Assembly (NCBI RefSeq): GCF_002995745.1
Contig: NZ_PVXQ01000022.1
Span: 1 to 60,425 of the forward strand
DNA length: 60,425 nucleotides
Source of the DNA: Clostridium vincentii
GTDB lineage: Bacteria > Bacillota > Clostridia > Clostridiales > Clostridiaceae
Reading direction: 5' to 3'
The translations under genes were made by a program, and so were the position numbers. Below the pieces are notes generated by a model, which worked only from the letters and a program-made list of their open reading frames with translations, searched no databases and was not told the DNA's origin. Each line of letters begins with the position of its first letter. The stretch's first letter is position 1. Below, piece by piece: positions 33,621 to 42,175 of the stretch.

Positions 33621-36263
33621 TTAATTTAAAGCCGTAATTCTTCCTTCAACAGCTTCAAGCATTTCAACATACTTCTCTCTTTTAGCCTTTTCTCCATCAA
33701 CTACAGCCTGTGGAGCTTTAGCTACAAAACCTTGATTTCCTAATTTCTTATCTATTCTTTCAATTTCTCCTTGAAGTTTCTTACCTTCATTACTTAATCT
33801 TTCTAGCTCCTTATCTTTATCTACAAGGTCAAGTAATGGTATAAATAATTCTCCACCCTTAACAATTAAAGATACTGCATTTTTAGGAACTTCATTTTTA
33901 TTATCTATAAATTGAACTTCTGAAGCTGAAGCTAACTTTTCAATATATGCTCTACCAGCATTAAATGCTATCTTAGCATCTTCTGCAATATAACATATTA
34001 CTTTAGCTTTTCTAGATGGTGGCACATTCATTTCTGCTCTTATATTTCTTACAGCTTTAATCGCTTCAATTACATAAGCCATATCATCCTCAGCTTTTTT
34101 ATTAGCTAAATCTTCATTATACTCTGGCCATGCAGATGTTGTTATTGTTTCCTCATCACTTAAGTGAGTAAATATTTCCTCTGTTATAAACGGCATAGCT
34201 GGATGTAATAATTTTAACCCTGTAATTAATACAGTATTAAGAACATTATAAACTATTCCCTTAGCTTTTTCATCATCACCATAGAATACTGGCTTAACAA
34301 TTTCTATATACCAATCACAGAATTCAGTCCACATAAAGTCATAAACCTTTTGCATAGCAATTCCAAGTTCAAATTTATCCATGTTTTCTGTAACTTCTTT
34401 AACTACTGTATTCATTTGCGATAAAATCCATTTATCCGCTAAAGAATAGTCTTTGTTATCTTTATACTTATTCATGATTTCTTTATCAAGATTCATCATT
34501 ACAAATCTTGAAGCATTCCAAACCTTATTAGCAAAATTTCTTGAAGATTCAACTCTTTCAGGATAATATCTCATATCATTTCCCGTTGCATTACCTGTAG
34601 CGATCATAAATCTTAAAGCATCAGCTCCATAGGTATCTATAACTTCTAATGGATTAACTCCATTTCCTAAGGATTTACTCATCTTTCTTCCTTCTGAATC
34701 CCGTATAAGACCATGAATTAGAACGGTCTCAAAGGGTGTTTCTCCCATATTATGAATTCCTGAGAATATCATTCTTGCAACCCACGGGAAGATAATATCA
34801 TGTCCAGTAACTAATGTACTTGTTGGATAGAAGTATTCCAAATCTTCTGTTTTATTTGGCCATCCAAGTGTTGAGAAAGGCCATAATGCTGATGAAAACC
34901 AGGTATCTAATACATCATTATCCTGTTTAATATTAGTTGACCCACATTTAGTACATATTTTTGGTGCCTCTTCAAGTACCATTATTTCATTGCATTCTTG
35001 ACAGTAGAAAACTGGTATTCTATGTCCCCACCATAATTGTCTTGAAATACACCAATCGTGAATGTTTTCCATCCAGTGAAAATATGTCTTTTCAAATCTT
35101 TCTGGCACAAACTTAGTTTTCTTCTCTCTAACTACTTCTAGAGCAGGTTTTGCTAAAGTATCCATTTTAACATACCATTGATTAGATATTATTGGTTCTA
35201 CTGTAGTACCGCATCTATCATGAGTCCCAACATTATGGGAGTGATCTTTAATTTTAACTAATAGTCCTAGATCTTCTAAATCCCTAATTATGACTTTTCT
35301 AGCTTCATATCTATCTAACCCTTGATATTTTCCACCTTTTTCATTAATAAAACCTTTATCATCCATAATTCTTATAATTTCTAGGTTATGTCTTTTTCCA
35401 ACTTGAAAGTCATTAGGATCATGAGCTGGAGTCATCTTAACAGCTCCAGTACCGAATTCTAAATCTACATAATCATCGGCAACTATAGGGATTTCACGGT
35501 TTATTAGTGGCAACATTACATTTTTACCTATAAGATGTTTATATCTTTCATCATTAGGATTAACAGCAACACCGCTATCTCCAAGCATTGTTTCAGGTCT
35601 AGTTGTTGCAATTTCAATTACTCCACTTCCATCAGCTAATGGATAGTTTATATGCCAAAAATGACCTTCTTGTTCTTCATATTCAATTTCTGCATCAGAT
35701 AACGCAGTTTCACAATGAGTACACCAGTTAGTAATTCTATTTCCTTTATAAATTAATCCTTCATTATAAAGCTTAACAAATACATGTTTTACAGCAACAT
35801 TAAGATTTTTATCCATTGTAAAAGCTTCTCTTGTAAAATCAGCTGATACTCCAAGTTTCTTTACTTGATTTCTTATTCTAGCCCTGTATTCATCACTCCA
35901 CTCCCAAACTTTTTTAAGGAATGCTTCTCTTCCCATTTCTTTTTTATCAAAACCTTGCTTTGCTAGTTCAGTTGCAACTTTAACTTCTGTTGCAATAGAT
36001 GCATGGTCTTGTCCTGGTAACCATAATGTACAATATCCTTGCATTCTCTTAAATCTAATAAGCATATCTTGAAGAGTATCATCAAATGCATGCCCTAAGT
36101 GAAGCTCACCAGTTATATTTGGTGGTGGCATAATTATTGTATAAGGCTTTTTACTTTTATCAATTACAGGTGTAAAATATCCTTTTTCTTCCCAATTTTT
36201 ATAAATCCTATCCTCAAATTCCTTTGGATCATATGTAGTTGCTATGTTTTTAATCTCTGCCAT
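33621..36263 (-). CDS. valS: Valyl-tRNA synthetase
   Basis: 880 residues, class I synthetase with [14 protein letters not shown] (HIGH motif), MSKSLGNG (KMSKS motif), an editing domain between them and a C-terminal coiled-coil arm (about 815-880). It charges tRNA-Val. The start at 36263 was chosen over 36269 because GGAGG lies six to seven bases before it, while the upstream ATG is almost touching that site. It is controlled by a T-box leader upstream, separated from the gene by a repeat insertion of about 130 bases. Confidence 0.96.
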   Translation of the reverse strand: MAEIKNIATTYDPKEFEDRIYKNWEEKGYFTPVIDKSKKPYTIIMPPPNITGELHLGHAFDDTLQDMLIRFKRMQGYCTLWLPGQDHASIATEVKVATELAKQGFDKKEMGREAFLKKVWEWSDEYRARIRNQVKKLGVSADFTREAFTMDKNLNVAVKHVFVKLYNEGLIYKGNRITNWCTHCETALSDAEIEYEEQEGHFWHINYPLADGSGVIEIATTRPETMLGDSGVAVNPNDERYKHLIGKNVMLPLINREIPIVADDYVDLEFGTGAVKMTPAHDPNDFQVGKRHNLEIIRIMDDKGFINEKGGKYQGLDRYEARKVIIRDLEDLGLLVKIKDHSHNVGTHDRCGTTVEPIISNQWYVKMDTLAKPALEVVREKKTKFVPERFEKTYFHWMENIHDWCISRQLWWGHRIPVFYCQECNEIMVLEEAPKICTKCGSTNIKQDNDVLDTWFSSALWPFSTLGWPNKTEDLEYFYPTSTLVTGHDIIFPWVARMIFSGIHNMGETPFETVLIHGLIRDSEGRKMSKSLGNGVNPLEVIDTYGADALRFMIATGNATGNDMRYYPERVESSRNFANKVWNASRFVMMNLDKEIMNKYKDNKDYSLADKWILSQMNTVVKEVTENMDKFELGIAMQKVYDFMWTEFCDWYIEIVKPVFYGDDEKAKGIVYNVLNTVLITGLKLLHPAMPFITEEIFTHLSDEETITTSAWPEYNEDLANKKAEDDMAYVIEAIKAVRNIRAEMNVPPSRKAKVICYIAEDAKIAFNAGRAYIEKLASASEVQFIDNKNEVPKNAVSLIVKGGELFIPLLDLVDKDKELERLSNEGKKLQGEIERIDKKLGNQGFVAKAPQAVVDGEKAKREKYVEMLEAVEGRITALN

Positions 36264-36290
36264 GTTCATTCCTCCAATTATTTAGTTGAT

Positions 36291-36333
36291 AATTGACACC
36301 TAGAAGGTGCCCCTTACGGGGAGTTGAAAATTA
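36291..36333. repeat. Interspersed hairpin repeat, copy 1
   Basis: A 43-base element (AATTGACACCTAGAAGG, then a CCCC-GTAA-GGGG hairpin read on the minus strand, then GAGTTGAAAATTAA) is closely related to the two copies at 40481-40566. Here it lies in the valS leader, about 30 bases before the start codon. Confidence 0.75.
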
Positions 36334-36370
36334 ATAGTTATGGTGAAATTACGTACAGGTTTATCCCTCC

Positions 36371-36412
36371 ACTTTCAATTTTCAACTTTCAATTTTCAAC
36401 TTTCAATTTTCA
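36371..36412. repeat. 14-base tandem repeat, three copies
   Basis: ACTTTCAATTTTCA is repeated exactly three times between the T-box terminator and the hairpin repeat, followed by a degenerate continuation. It is a candidate variable-number repeat. Confidence 0.85.
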
Positions 36413-36426
36413 ATTTTTTATTGCAT

Positions 36427-36657
36427 AAAAATAGAGCCTTCGTCACAAAAAGGACGAAGACTCGTGGTACCACCTTTATTTCCACATAAGCAATAACTAT
36501 AATTATATATAGCTTAAATGGACTCTTAATTCAAATAACGATTTAGATAAACCGTCTTTAGCTACTATTACTTTCACTAAAGAAGCTCAAAAGCTACCTT
36601 CAAAACCTTTCATATAAGGGCTTTCACCTGTTCCCTCTCTCTGCTAGTTCTTTTTTA
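36427..36657 (-). promoter_or_regulatory. T-box riboswitch of valS (specifier GUA)
   Basis: On the minus strand the leader holds the T-box sequence GGTGGTACCACGAG (36462-36475), preceded by a long stem I region with AGAGAGAGGG and GGTGAAAGCC elements. The base of stem I pairs AAAGAA with TTCTTT. The specifier bulge reads GAAG-GUA-GC, with GUA (valine) at 36595-36597 followed by a purine. The terminator is the stem GAGTCTTCGTC with GACGAAGGCTC and a U tail (36427-36463). Uncharged tRNA-Val should favour the antiterminator and valS expression. Extra hairpins upstream (36645-36682 and 36689-36703) may be part of the leader. Confidence 0.9.
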
Positions 36658-36807
36658 AATCTATGATTTAGCTAAAAGAACTGTACTCCTCAGTTTAACT
36701 GAGCGAGTTTCCTATGATAATCCCAGTTTTTACTCCTCTTTTTCACTGCCAATAACAATATTTATTTAATTTTATGATATATTATAAAAAATATTTTGTC
36801 AAATACT

Positions 36808-37383
36808 CTATTCCACATCGTCTATTGTTACAATATCATCAAAAACCCAAGTTAGCCCATAATCCTTAGTTAAAAACCTAGCCACTTTTCCTTTTCCGTA
36901 ATCTCCATTTTCTCCTTGATCTACAAGTAGCTCTCCACTAGCTCCCTCGAATTTAGGTGATAACGCTCTAAGAAATATTCCTTCATAATCTTTTGGCAAT
37001 GGTAATTTTACATCTTGCCACGTCTCTCCCTTATTCTCAGTATATTTCATAGTAGGATAAGGAATATTACCTGCAGATATAAAGGATATAAATCCAATTT
37101 TATCTGTAGAAAAAGCTGCGCCATTAACAAGCATATTTGTTATTTTACTAGTATCTCCTACTTGTTGCCAACTTTTTCCCCCATCATTAGTTAAGAAAAC
37201 ATAAGTCATTTCAAATCTCATAGCTCTATCTCCAGCTACAATTACATATCCATTATCCTCAGAGGTAAATCCCATATAAATTGCTCTACTCTGAATACTT
37301 GCACTGGTAACAACAGATTTTTCAAAACTTTCTCCTTTATCATTTGATATTAAAGTTGTAATCTGAGTATCTTCTAATCCTCC
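36808..37383 (-). pseudogene. 5'-truncated BNR/Ycf48-like repeat protein fragment
   Basis: A frame of 191 codons, open from 37383, with no plausible start codon and no signal peptide. It contains at least three sialidase-type Asp-box (BNR) repeats: SNDKGESFEKS, TNDGGKSWQQ and TENKGETWQD, plus a final TKDYGLTWVF. Such proteins are normally exported, about 300 residues or longer, and begin with a signal. The N-terminal part is missing here and the frame runs straight out of the end of the DUF5412-like gene, which suggests a deletion between two neighbouring genes. An internal ATG at 37275 could yield a shorter product. Confidence 0.65.
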
Positions 37384-38180
37384 CTAACATAAGTATTGAA
37401 TTTTTCACTATTTAGGGATACTAATCCAACTGATATGGTATTGTCATCATTTAATATTATCGAAACACTTGGGACTCCCTCAGCTCCATAAAGTACCGTT
37501 CCATGTATTCCTTGTTCATCAGCATCTCCAAAATAATAAAAATATGTCGCTCCATTCATATCTAGTTTTATATTTCCTGAGGTTAAATCCAACTTATTAT
37601 TTTCATTATCTTTCTCTACCCATTTTCCACTTATACTCCCTAACACATTAAAATAACTTGTCCCATTAAAATCCCTATAATCATAAATATGTTGAATCAA
37701 CTTATTTCTATTTCCACTTAAATAGGTTACTGTTGCTATATCCTCTTCAATCCACCTTACCTTATACGTCCCTTTTGAAAAAGTTCTATACTCATCATCA
37801 GTAAAAAATTTATCAGTTATTCTAACAAATATTTTATGAGCCATTGTTAAACCATAACTTCCCTTAATTGGGTCATCAGTTTCCTTAATTATTACTACAT
37901 GCTCTTCACTTGGTGAATATGAATAAAATAATGGACTTTTGAAATCCTTAATATATCCCAAGGTATTTACTATAAATAGTATTCCAAAAATAGTATAACT
38001 AATTCCTCTAATTATCTTATTTTAGGAAGTAGAATTAATACTATAGTTTATTATCCTATATATTGAATCATGTAAAAAATAAAGACCCTTATCTTTTATT
38101 AAAATTTCTAATAAAACTCTACCACATATAAAAACTACCATTAAACAAAATATGAATATATTTAAATACTTCCTCTTCAT
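37374..38180 (-). pseudogene. Membrane protein with DUF5412-like domain, interrupted by an in-frame stop
   Basis: From an ATG at 38180 (behind AGAGGG) the frame reads 52 residues with one membrane helix, then meets TAA at 38022-38024. It continues in the same frame through a second membrane helix (ISYTIFGILFIVNTLGYI) and a 195-residue soluble domain ending at 37374. Replacing the stop with a sense codon gives one 268-residue two-helix membrane protein. The soluble part resembles DUF5412. Alternatively these are two adjacent genes, but no ribosome site or usual start precedes the second helix. It is adjacent to the truncated BNR gene, so the locus seems to be decaying. Confidence 0.6.
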
Positions 38181-38237
38181 TTTCAATCCCTCTTTCCATA
38201 TACTTACTAAGTATAATTGTACACCTATTATAATAAT

Positions 38238-38278
38238 AAAAAAGCATTGATATAATCCTAAAATTATATCAATGCTTT
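38238..38278 (-). terminator. Terminator of the 44-residue gene
   Basis: A perfect 16-base stem (AAAGCATTGATATAAT with ATTATATCAATGCTTT) is followed on the minus strand by six U. Confidence 0.85.
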
Positions 38279-38293
38279 ATAGATTTAATTTCC

Positions 38294-38428
38294 TCAAATT
38301 TTAAAATCAGTTGGATTATATTCCTTAGCCTTAGGATCTCCAAAGACTGCCTTAGCACTTTCCACCTGAGGATTATGGTTAACATTTCCCTTTTTCCTAG
38401 TATTGTTAGCCTTCATTTTATTAGTCAT
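38294..38428 (-). CDS. Small conserved clostridial protein, CPC_1213-like
   Basis: 44 residues behind GAGGTGAG, with its own terminator. The C-terminal half PQVESAKAVFGDPKAKEYNP followed by TDFKI is, from memory, the conserved block of the small clostridial proteins annotated as CPC_1213 family. The N-terminus is basic and probably disordered. The function is unknown. Confidence 0.75.
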   Translation of the reverse strand: MTNKMKANNTRKKGNVNHNPQVESAKAVFGDPKAKEYNPTDFKI

Positions 38429-38511
38429 TTATCTCACCTCAATAGTAAGATACCCAATGTATAAATTTTTATTCTATCTTGTTTCAATGTGAATCTTTTT
38501 ATCTTCTAATT

Positions 38512-40458
38512 TTATTGTTTTTCAGTAGGTCTTTCTCCACCATCACCATCTGGAGGAGTTCCACCCTGGTTATCCGGAGCGGCTCCTCGATCTCCACTTG
38601 GAGCAGTTCCTCTGCCGCCACCTTGCATTCCTCCTTCAGTGATAGTTGTAATTCCAGATTCATTTAGTGCTGTTACAGTATCAGTAACTGTAAAACTTAC
38701 CACCTCTGTTCCATTTTCATTTGTACCATCACTGTAAAGTCCATTTGATACTGTTCCTGTTGATGTTCCACCTGAATATAATGTATAAGCTGTATCCTTA
38801 GTAATCTCAGATAGAGATATAATTACACTTTGATATTGCTTTTTAGGAGCAAATGTAGCTATTGTATTTCCATCGCTATCCTTTAAAGAAACAATTGTCC
38901 CTGCTGCTTGTGCACTTGAATAAGTCATCATTATAGAGTTCTGTGAAGAATCCGTAGAAGTTGTCTGTGCCATTCCTGAGCTTCCAGCTACAATAAGTCT
39001 TCCTCCACTCACGTCAAATGTTCCATCATAATCCAAAGAACCATTTCCGCTATTTGTTGGTCCATTTACAATAACTGTACCATTTGTCATAGTAATGTTT
39101 CCATTTGAATCTAGACCATCACCACTGGCATCAACTGATATATAACCATCTTCTATATTTAAAGAGTTATCACTTCCTCCAGCTGCATTTACTCCATCGT
39201 CACTTGAAATCAAATTAGTATTACCACCTGAAATAGTAATTTGTGAACCTTCTATTCCTTCATAACTTTTTGTAATATTTATAATTCCATTTTTTATTAA
39301 TACAGATGAATCAGCATGAATTGCATCATCACCAGTAGCAATTGAAATATCACCACCTGCTACAGTAACACTGTTGCTACTATGTATACCATCATCAGAT
39401 GAATCAATATTAAATGTTCCTCCAGTAATTTCTATATCTGCAGAGGATTTAATTCCTTTTGCACTTGTAGATTCTGTTTCCTCCTCTGTTGTTTCTGTAG
39501 TTTCTGTAGTTGTTGTTGCTCTCTTATCCTTATTTCCCATTGGACCTTGATTGTTTTCACCAGTTTTAACAGCACCATTTGCGCTACCTCCATTGGTGGA
39601 AATAGTAAAGGTTCCATCAGTAATAATTACCGCTGTTTCCGCTTGTATTCCATCTGATCCTGATTTTAAATTAAAAGTTCCACCTAGAATACCAATAAAC
39701 CCTTTAGAAGTATCAGTGTCATTAGTTGATTTAATTGCATCGCCTCCAGCATCAATAGTAATAGTTCCATCTTCCGTCAATACCATATCTTTTCCCATTA
39801 ACCCATCATCCTTTGAAGTAATATTAATATTACCGCTAGTAATTTTTAGGCTGTCCTTGCTTCTAATTCCATTGTTATAATTTCCATCAACAGTTAGAGT
39901 ACCATCTCCATTTATGCTAAGATCAGCTTTACTGAAGATTGCTGCATTAGGTTCATTTGAATCAGAGTCATCAAATGTATAAGTTTCTCCATCTATCACT
40001 GAATTCTCTGTTCCATCTACCAAAGAGATGATAGTTTTTTCTGCATTTTTAACATAAATCGGTACACTGTCACTGCAATTTATTGTCATTCCATTTAAAA
40101 CTAGTTTAACCGTATCCTCATCTTCCACATCAACAATGATTTGTCCATCATCTAAAGTTCCACTAATTACATATACTCCAGCAGCTGTTATAGTAATTGT
40201 ACTTCCATCTATCTCTGCTCCTGAGCCATTTAAAGCTGCCTCAGTTTTGTTTAATTCAATATAATTTGGATTTTCGTCTATCCATTCAGTATAATAGTCA
40301 TCCTCATCAAATGTAATCATATCACTTGTAACTGTACTTACACTTGTTTCCGTTGTTGCTATTTCTTCAGTAGTTCCTGTATTAGAAGTACTGCATGAAA
40401 CCAACATGGCCATGCACAAAATTCCTGCCAATAATTTTGATATCTTAAATTTATTCAT
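38512..40458 (-). CDS. Secreted beta-helix lipoprotein, Cthe_2159-like carbohydrate-binding family
   Basis: 648 residues. The lipoprotein signal ends in LVSC (Cys22), followed by a Thr/Ser-rich linker. The body is a long right-handed parallel beta-helix with repeating turns such as GDDAIHADSSVLIKNG, DDGIHSSNSVTVAGG and DDGVNAAGG, rich in Asp-Asp-Gly calcium-type turns. A C-terminal beta domain is followed by a Gly/Pro-rich tail. This is the pattern of the Cthe_2159 (DUF4353) family, described as an acidic-polysaccharide binder in Clostridium thermocellum. It is the last gene of the operon with the VTC and DUF4956 genes. Confidence 0.82.
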   Translation of the reverse strand: MNKFKISKLLAGILCMAMLVSCSTSNTGTTEEIATTETSVSTVTSDMITFDEDDYYTEWIDENPNYIELNKTEAALNGSGAEIDGSTITITAAGVYVISGTLDDGQIIVDVEDEDTVKLVLNGMTINCSDSVPIYVKNAEKTIISLVDGTENSVIDGETYTFDDSDSNEPNAAIFSKADLSINGDGTLTVDGNYNNGIRSKDSLKITSGNINITSKDDGLMGKDMVLTEDGTITIDAGGDAIKSTNDTDTSKGFIGILGGTFNLKSGSDGIQAETAVIITDGTFTISTNGGSANGAVKTGENNQGPMGNKDKRATTTTETTETTEEETESTSAKGIKSSADIEITGGTFNIDSSDDGIHSSNSVTVAGGDISIATGDDAIHADSSVLIKNGIINITKSYEGIEGSQITISGGNTNLISSDDGVNAAGGSDNSLNIEDGYISVDASGDGLDSNGNITMTNGTVIVNGPTNSGNGSLDYDGTFDVSGGRLIVAGSSGMAQTTSTDSSQNSIMMTYSSAQAAGTIVSLKDSDGNTIATFAPKKQYQSVIISLSEITKDTAYTLYSGGTSTGTVSNGLYSDGTNENGTEVVSFTVTDTVTALNESGITTITEGGMQGGGRGTAPSGDRGAAPDNQGGTPPDGDGGERPTEKQ

Positions 40459-40480
40459 AATAAAACCACACTTCTTTCCT

Positions 40481-40566
40481 AATTATTTTCAACTCCCCGC
40501 AAGGGGCGCCTTCCAGGTGTCAACTCTCAACTCCCTACAAAGGGCGCCTTCCAAGTGTCAATTTTT
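40481..40566. repeat. Interspersed hairpin repeat, copies 2 and 3 in tandem
   Basis: Two 43-base units (40481-40523 and 40524-40566) each contain CAACTCCC, a CCCC-GCAA-GGGG or equivalent hairpin, and GGCGCCTTCC followed by AGGTGTCAA or AAGTGTCAA. They fill the gap between the beta-helix gene and the DUF4956 gene and touch the stop codon of the latter. They are inverted relative to copy 1. Confidence 0.8.
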
Positions 40567-41251
40567 AGTACTCTGAGGATTCCGCACTCATAAGCAACGT
40601 AATACTGAGATTTCCATTTCTGCACCTAAGTGCATCTATAAATTCCTTTTGACTTATATTGTTTTCCATCGTCACTGTATAAACCAATTCATAAAGACTG
40701 CCTAGGTCAGTAGTTTTTACTTTTTTCAGTTCAAAGGCAGTCGTATATTTACTTATAATTCCATCAAAAGCTCCCTCATAATCTAAATCTTCTGGAATAG
40801 TTATTTTAAGTAATTTCTGTGAGTTTTTCTTTGCACCAAACTTAGTTATACTAAGAATAACCATTAACAAGCATAAAACTCCAGTAAATAATATTGCATA
40901 TCCGTAATATCCAGAACCACATGCAAGTCCAGCTGCCATGGTAAATAAGACATACCCAATGTCTTTAGGATCTCCTGGTGCACTTCTAAATCTAATAATT
41001 GAAAATGCTCCTGCCAAACTAAAGGCTCTTGCTATATTGCTTCCGATTAAAAGAATTATAATTGCTACTACTGAAGGTATTAATACCATTGTCAATGCAA
41101 AATTCTGAGAATGACCTCCTTTGCTACTAGTTTTTATATAAGTTACACTTATTATTGTACCTAATATAAATGATATAAGTATTGTTAATAATGCATTTGA
41201 TGCTGTTATTGTGCTAACATCTGTTGTTGTACTGAAAATTGATTCAAGCAT
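40565..41251 (-). CDS. DUF4956 membrane protein
   Basis: 228 residues with about four membrane helices in the first 140 residues and a cytoplasmic alpha/beta C-terminal domain. The segment SLAGAFSIIRFRSAPGDPKDIGYVLF is the DUF4956 hallmark. Its function is unknown, but it is repeatedly found beside VTC-domain proteins in Firmicutes, as here. It overlaps the VTC gene by 46 bases; the start follows AGGGGGAG. Confidence 0.85.
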   Translation of the reverse strand: MLESIFSTTTDVSTITASNALLTILISFILGTIISVTYIKTSSKGGHSQNFALTMVLIPSVVAIIILLIGSNIARAFSLAGAFSIIRFRSAPGDPKDIGYVLFTMAAGLACGSGYYGYAILFTGVLCLLMVILSITKFGAKKNSQKLLKITIPEDLDYEGAFDGIISKYTTAFELKKVKTTDLGSLYELVYTVTMENNISQKEFIDALRCRNGNLSITLLMSAESSEY

Positions 41252-41988
41252 AAACTTTTCTCCCCCTTAAGTAATTTGTTCTTCATCACTAGCTTTTCAT
41301 ATTCTTTTCCATATTTCGAAAAACTATTTTTATAAATTTTCTTCTCTGAAAGTAAATTTGTTAGCCATACTGGCATGCTTTTTCCTGTCTTAATTTCCAT
41401 TATCCATTGTCCTTCATCTAATAGGGCTTCCCCATAATTACCGCTTTCAAGCCTTAGATCATTTCTTCTTGTTTTTATATTTGTATCAAAAGTTATTCTT
41501 AAGTCATGATCTTCTCTGCAAAACATTGCTTTTCTGTCATATGATACGTACACCTTTGGTTCCAAATCATATAATTCCAGAATATATTCTATTTCATTTG
41601 AGATCTGCTTTTTTAAATAATCCTTAGGTTCAGGTTTTATTCCTTTGCTAAGAAAATCATAAGCTTCACCTAGTTCTAAAGTTATTCTTCTTTTATTTAC
41701 TTGACCACAATATTTTTTCTTTATCTCTAAATACACATTTGAATCTTGACTTGGAACTCCATATCCTCTAAGGCGAAGCTTTTCTTTGTATTTAGGTTTT
41801 GATAAAGAATTTCTTATTAGTGTATTATCCTTAGTATCATAATAGATATTACTAATTGAATAGAACTCTTGACTATTATTAAATTCATCTGCCACCATGT
41901 GTTCAAGCAACTTTTCTTGAAGTTTCTCATATATATCCCTGTCAATTAAGAACTTAACTTCATGTCTATTGAATACCTCTATTGCCAT
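41206..41988 (-). CDS. VTC-domain protein, putative polyphosphate polymerase
   Basis: 260 residues forming a tunnel-fold VTC domain. The basic and acidic tunnel residues are visible: RHEVKFLID at the start, KYKEKLRLRGYG, VYLEIKKK, SYDRKAMF, LRITFDTNIKTRR and a late IMEIKTGKSMP. The yeast Vtc4 domain makes polyphosphate from ATP. The bacterial proteins are annotated as polyphosphate polymerases, but their activity is mostly untested. It is first in the operon with DUF4956 and the secreted beta-helix protein, so its product might be passed to or across the membrane. That link is inference. Confidence 0.83.
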   Translation of the reverse strand: MAIEVFNRHEVKFLIDRDIYEKLQEKLLEHMVADEFNNSQEFYSISNIYYDTKDNTLIRNSLSKPKYKEKLRLRGYGVPSQDSNVYLEIKKKYCGQVNKRRITLELGEAYDFLSKGIKPEPKDYLKKQISNEIEYILELYDLEPKVYVSYDRKAMFCREDHDLRITFDTNIKTRRNDLRLESGNYGEALLDEGQWIMEIKTGKSMPVWLTNLLSEKKIYKNSFSKYGKEYEKLVMKNKLLKGEKSLCLNQFSVQQQMLAQ

Positions 41989-42130
41989 AACCGATCTCCC
42001 TTCTGCAGAGAATCTCTCTATCGTTTTTAGCGATTTTTTTCTTTCTCTGCTATGTGTCTATAATATAATTTGTAGCTTAAACAAAACTTAAATGACTTAC
42101 ATAAATTTGATTATAATTTGTGTGTAAAGC

Positions 42131-42168
42131 AAAAAAAGACACTAGATGCTTGTTTACATCTAGTGTCT
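42131..42168 (-). terminator. Terminator of the activase-like gene
   Basis: The stem AGACACTAGATG with CATCTAGTGTCT is followed on the minus strand by seven U. Confidence 0.88.
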
Positions 42169-42175
42169 GATATAT

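Noticed and set aside
36364..36420. CRISPR-like repetition in the valS leader
   Set aside because: The units are 14 bases, contiguous and without spacers, so this is a simple tandem repeat.
37374..37961. Intact 195-residue DUF5412 gene starting with TTG
   Set aside because: The TTG lies after a membrane helix in the same open frame and has no ribosome site. The frame continues upstream to a single stop beyond which a proper start with a ribosome site is found.
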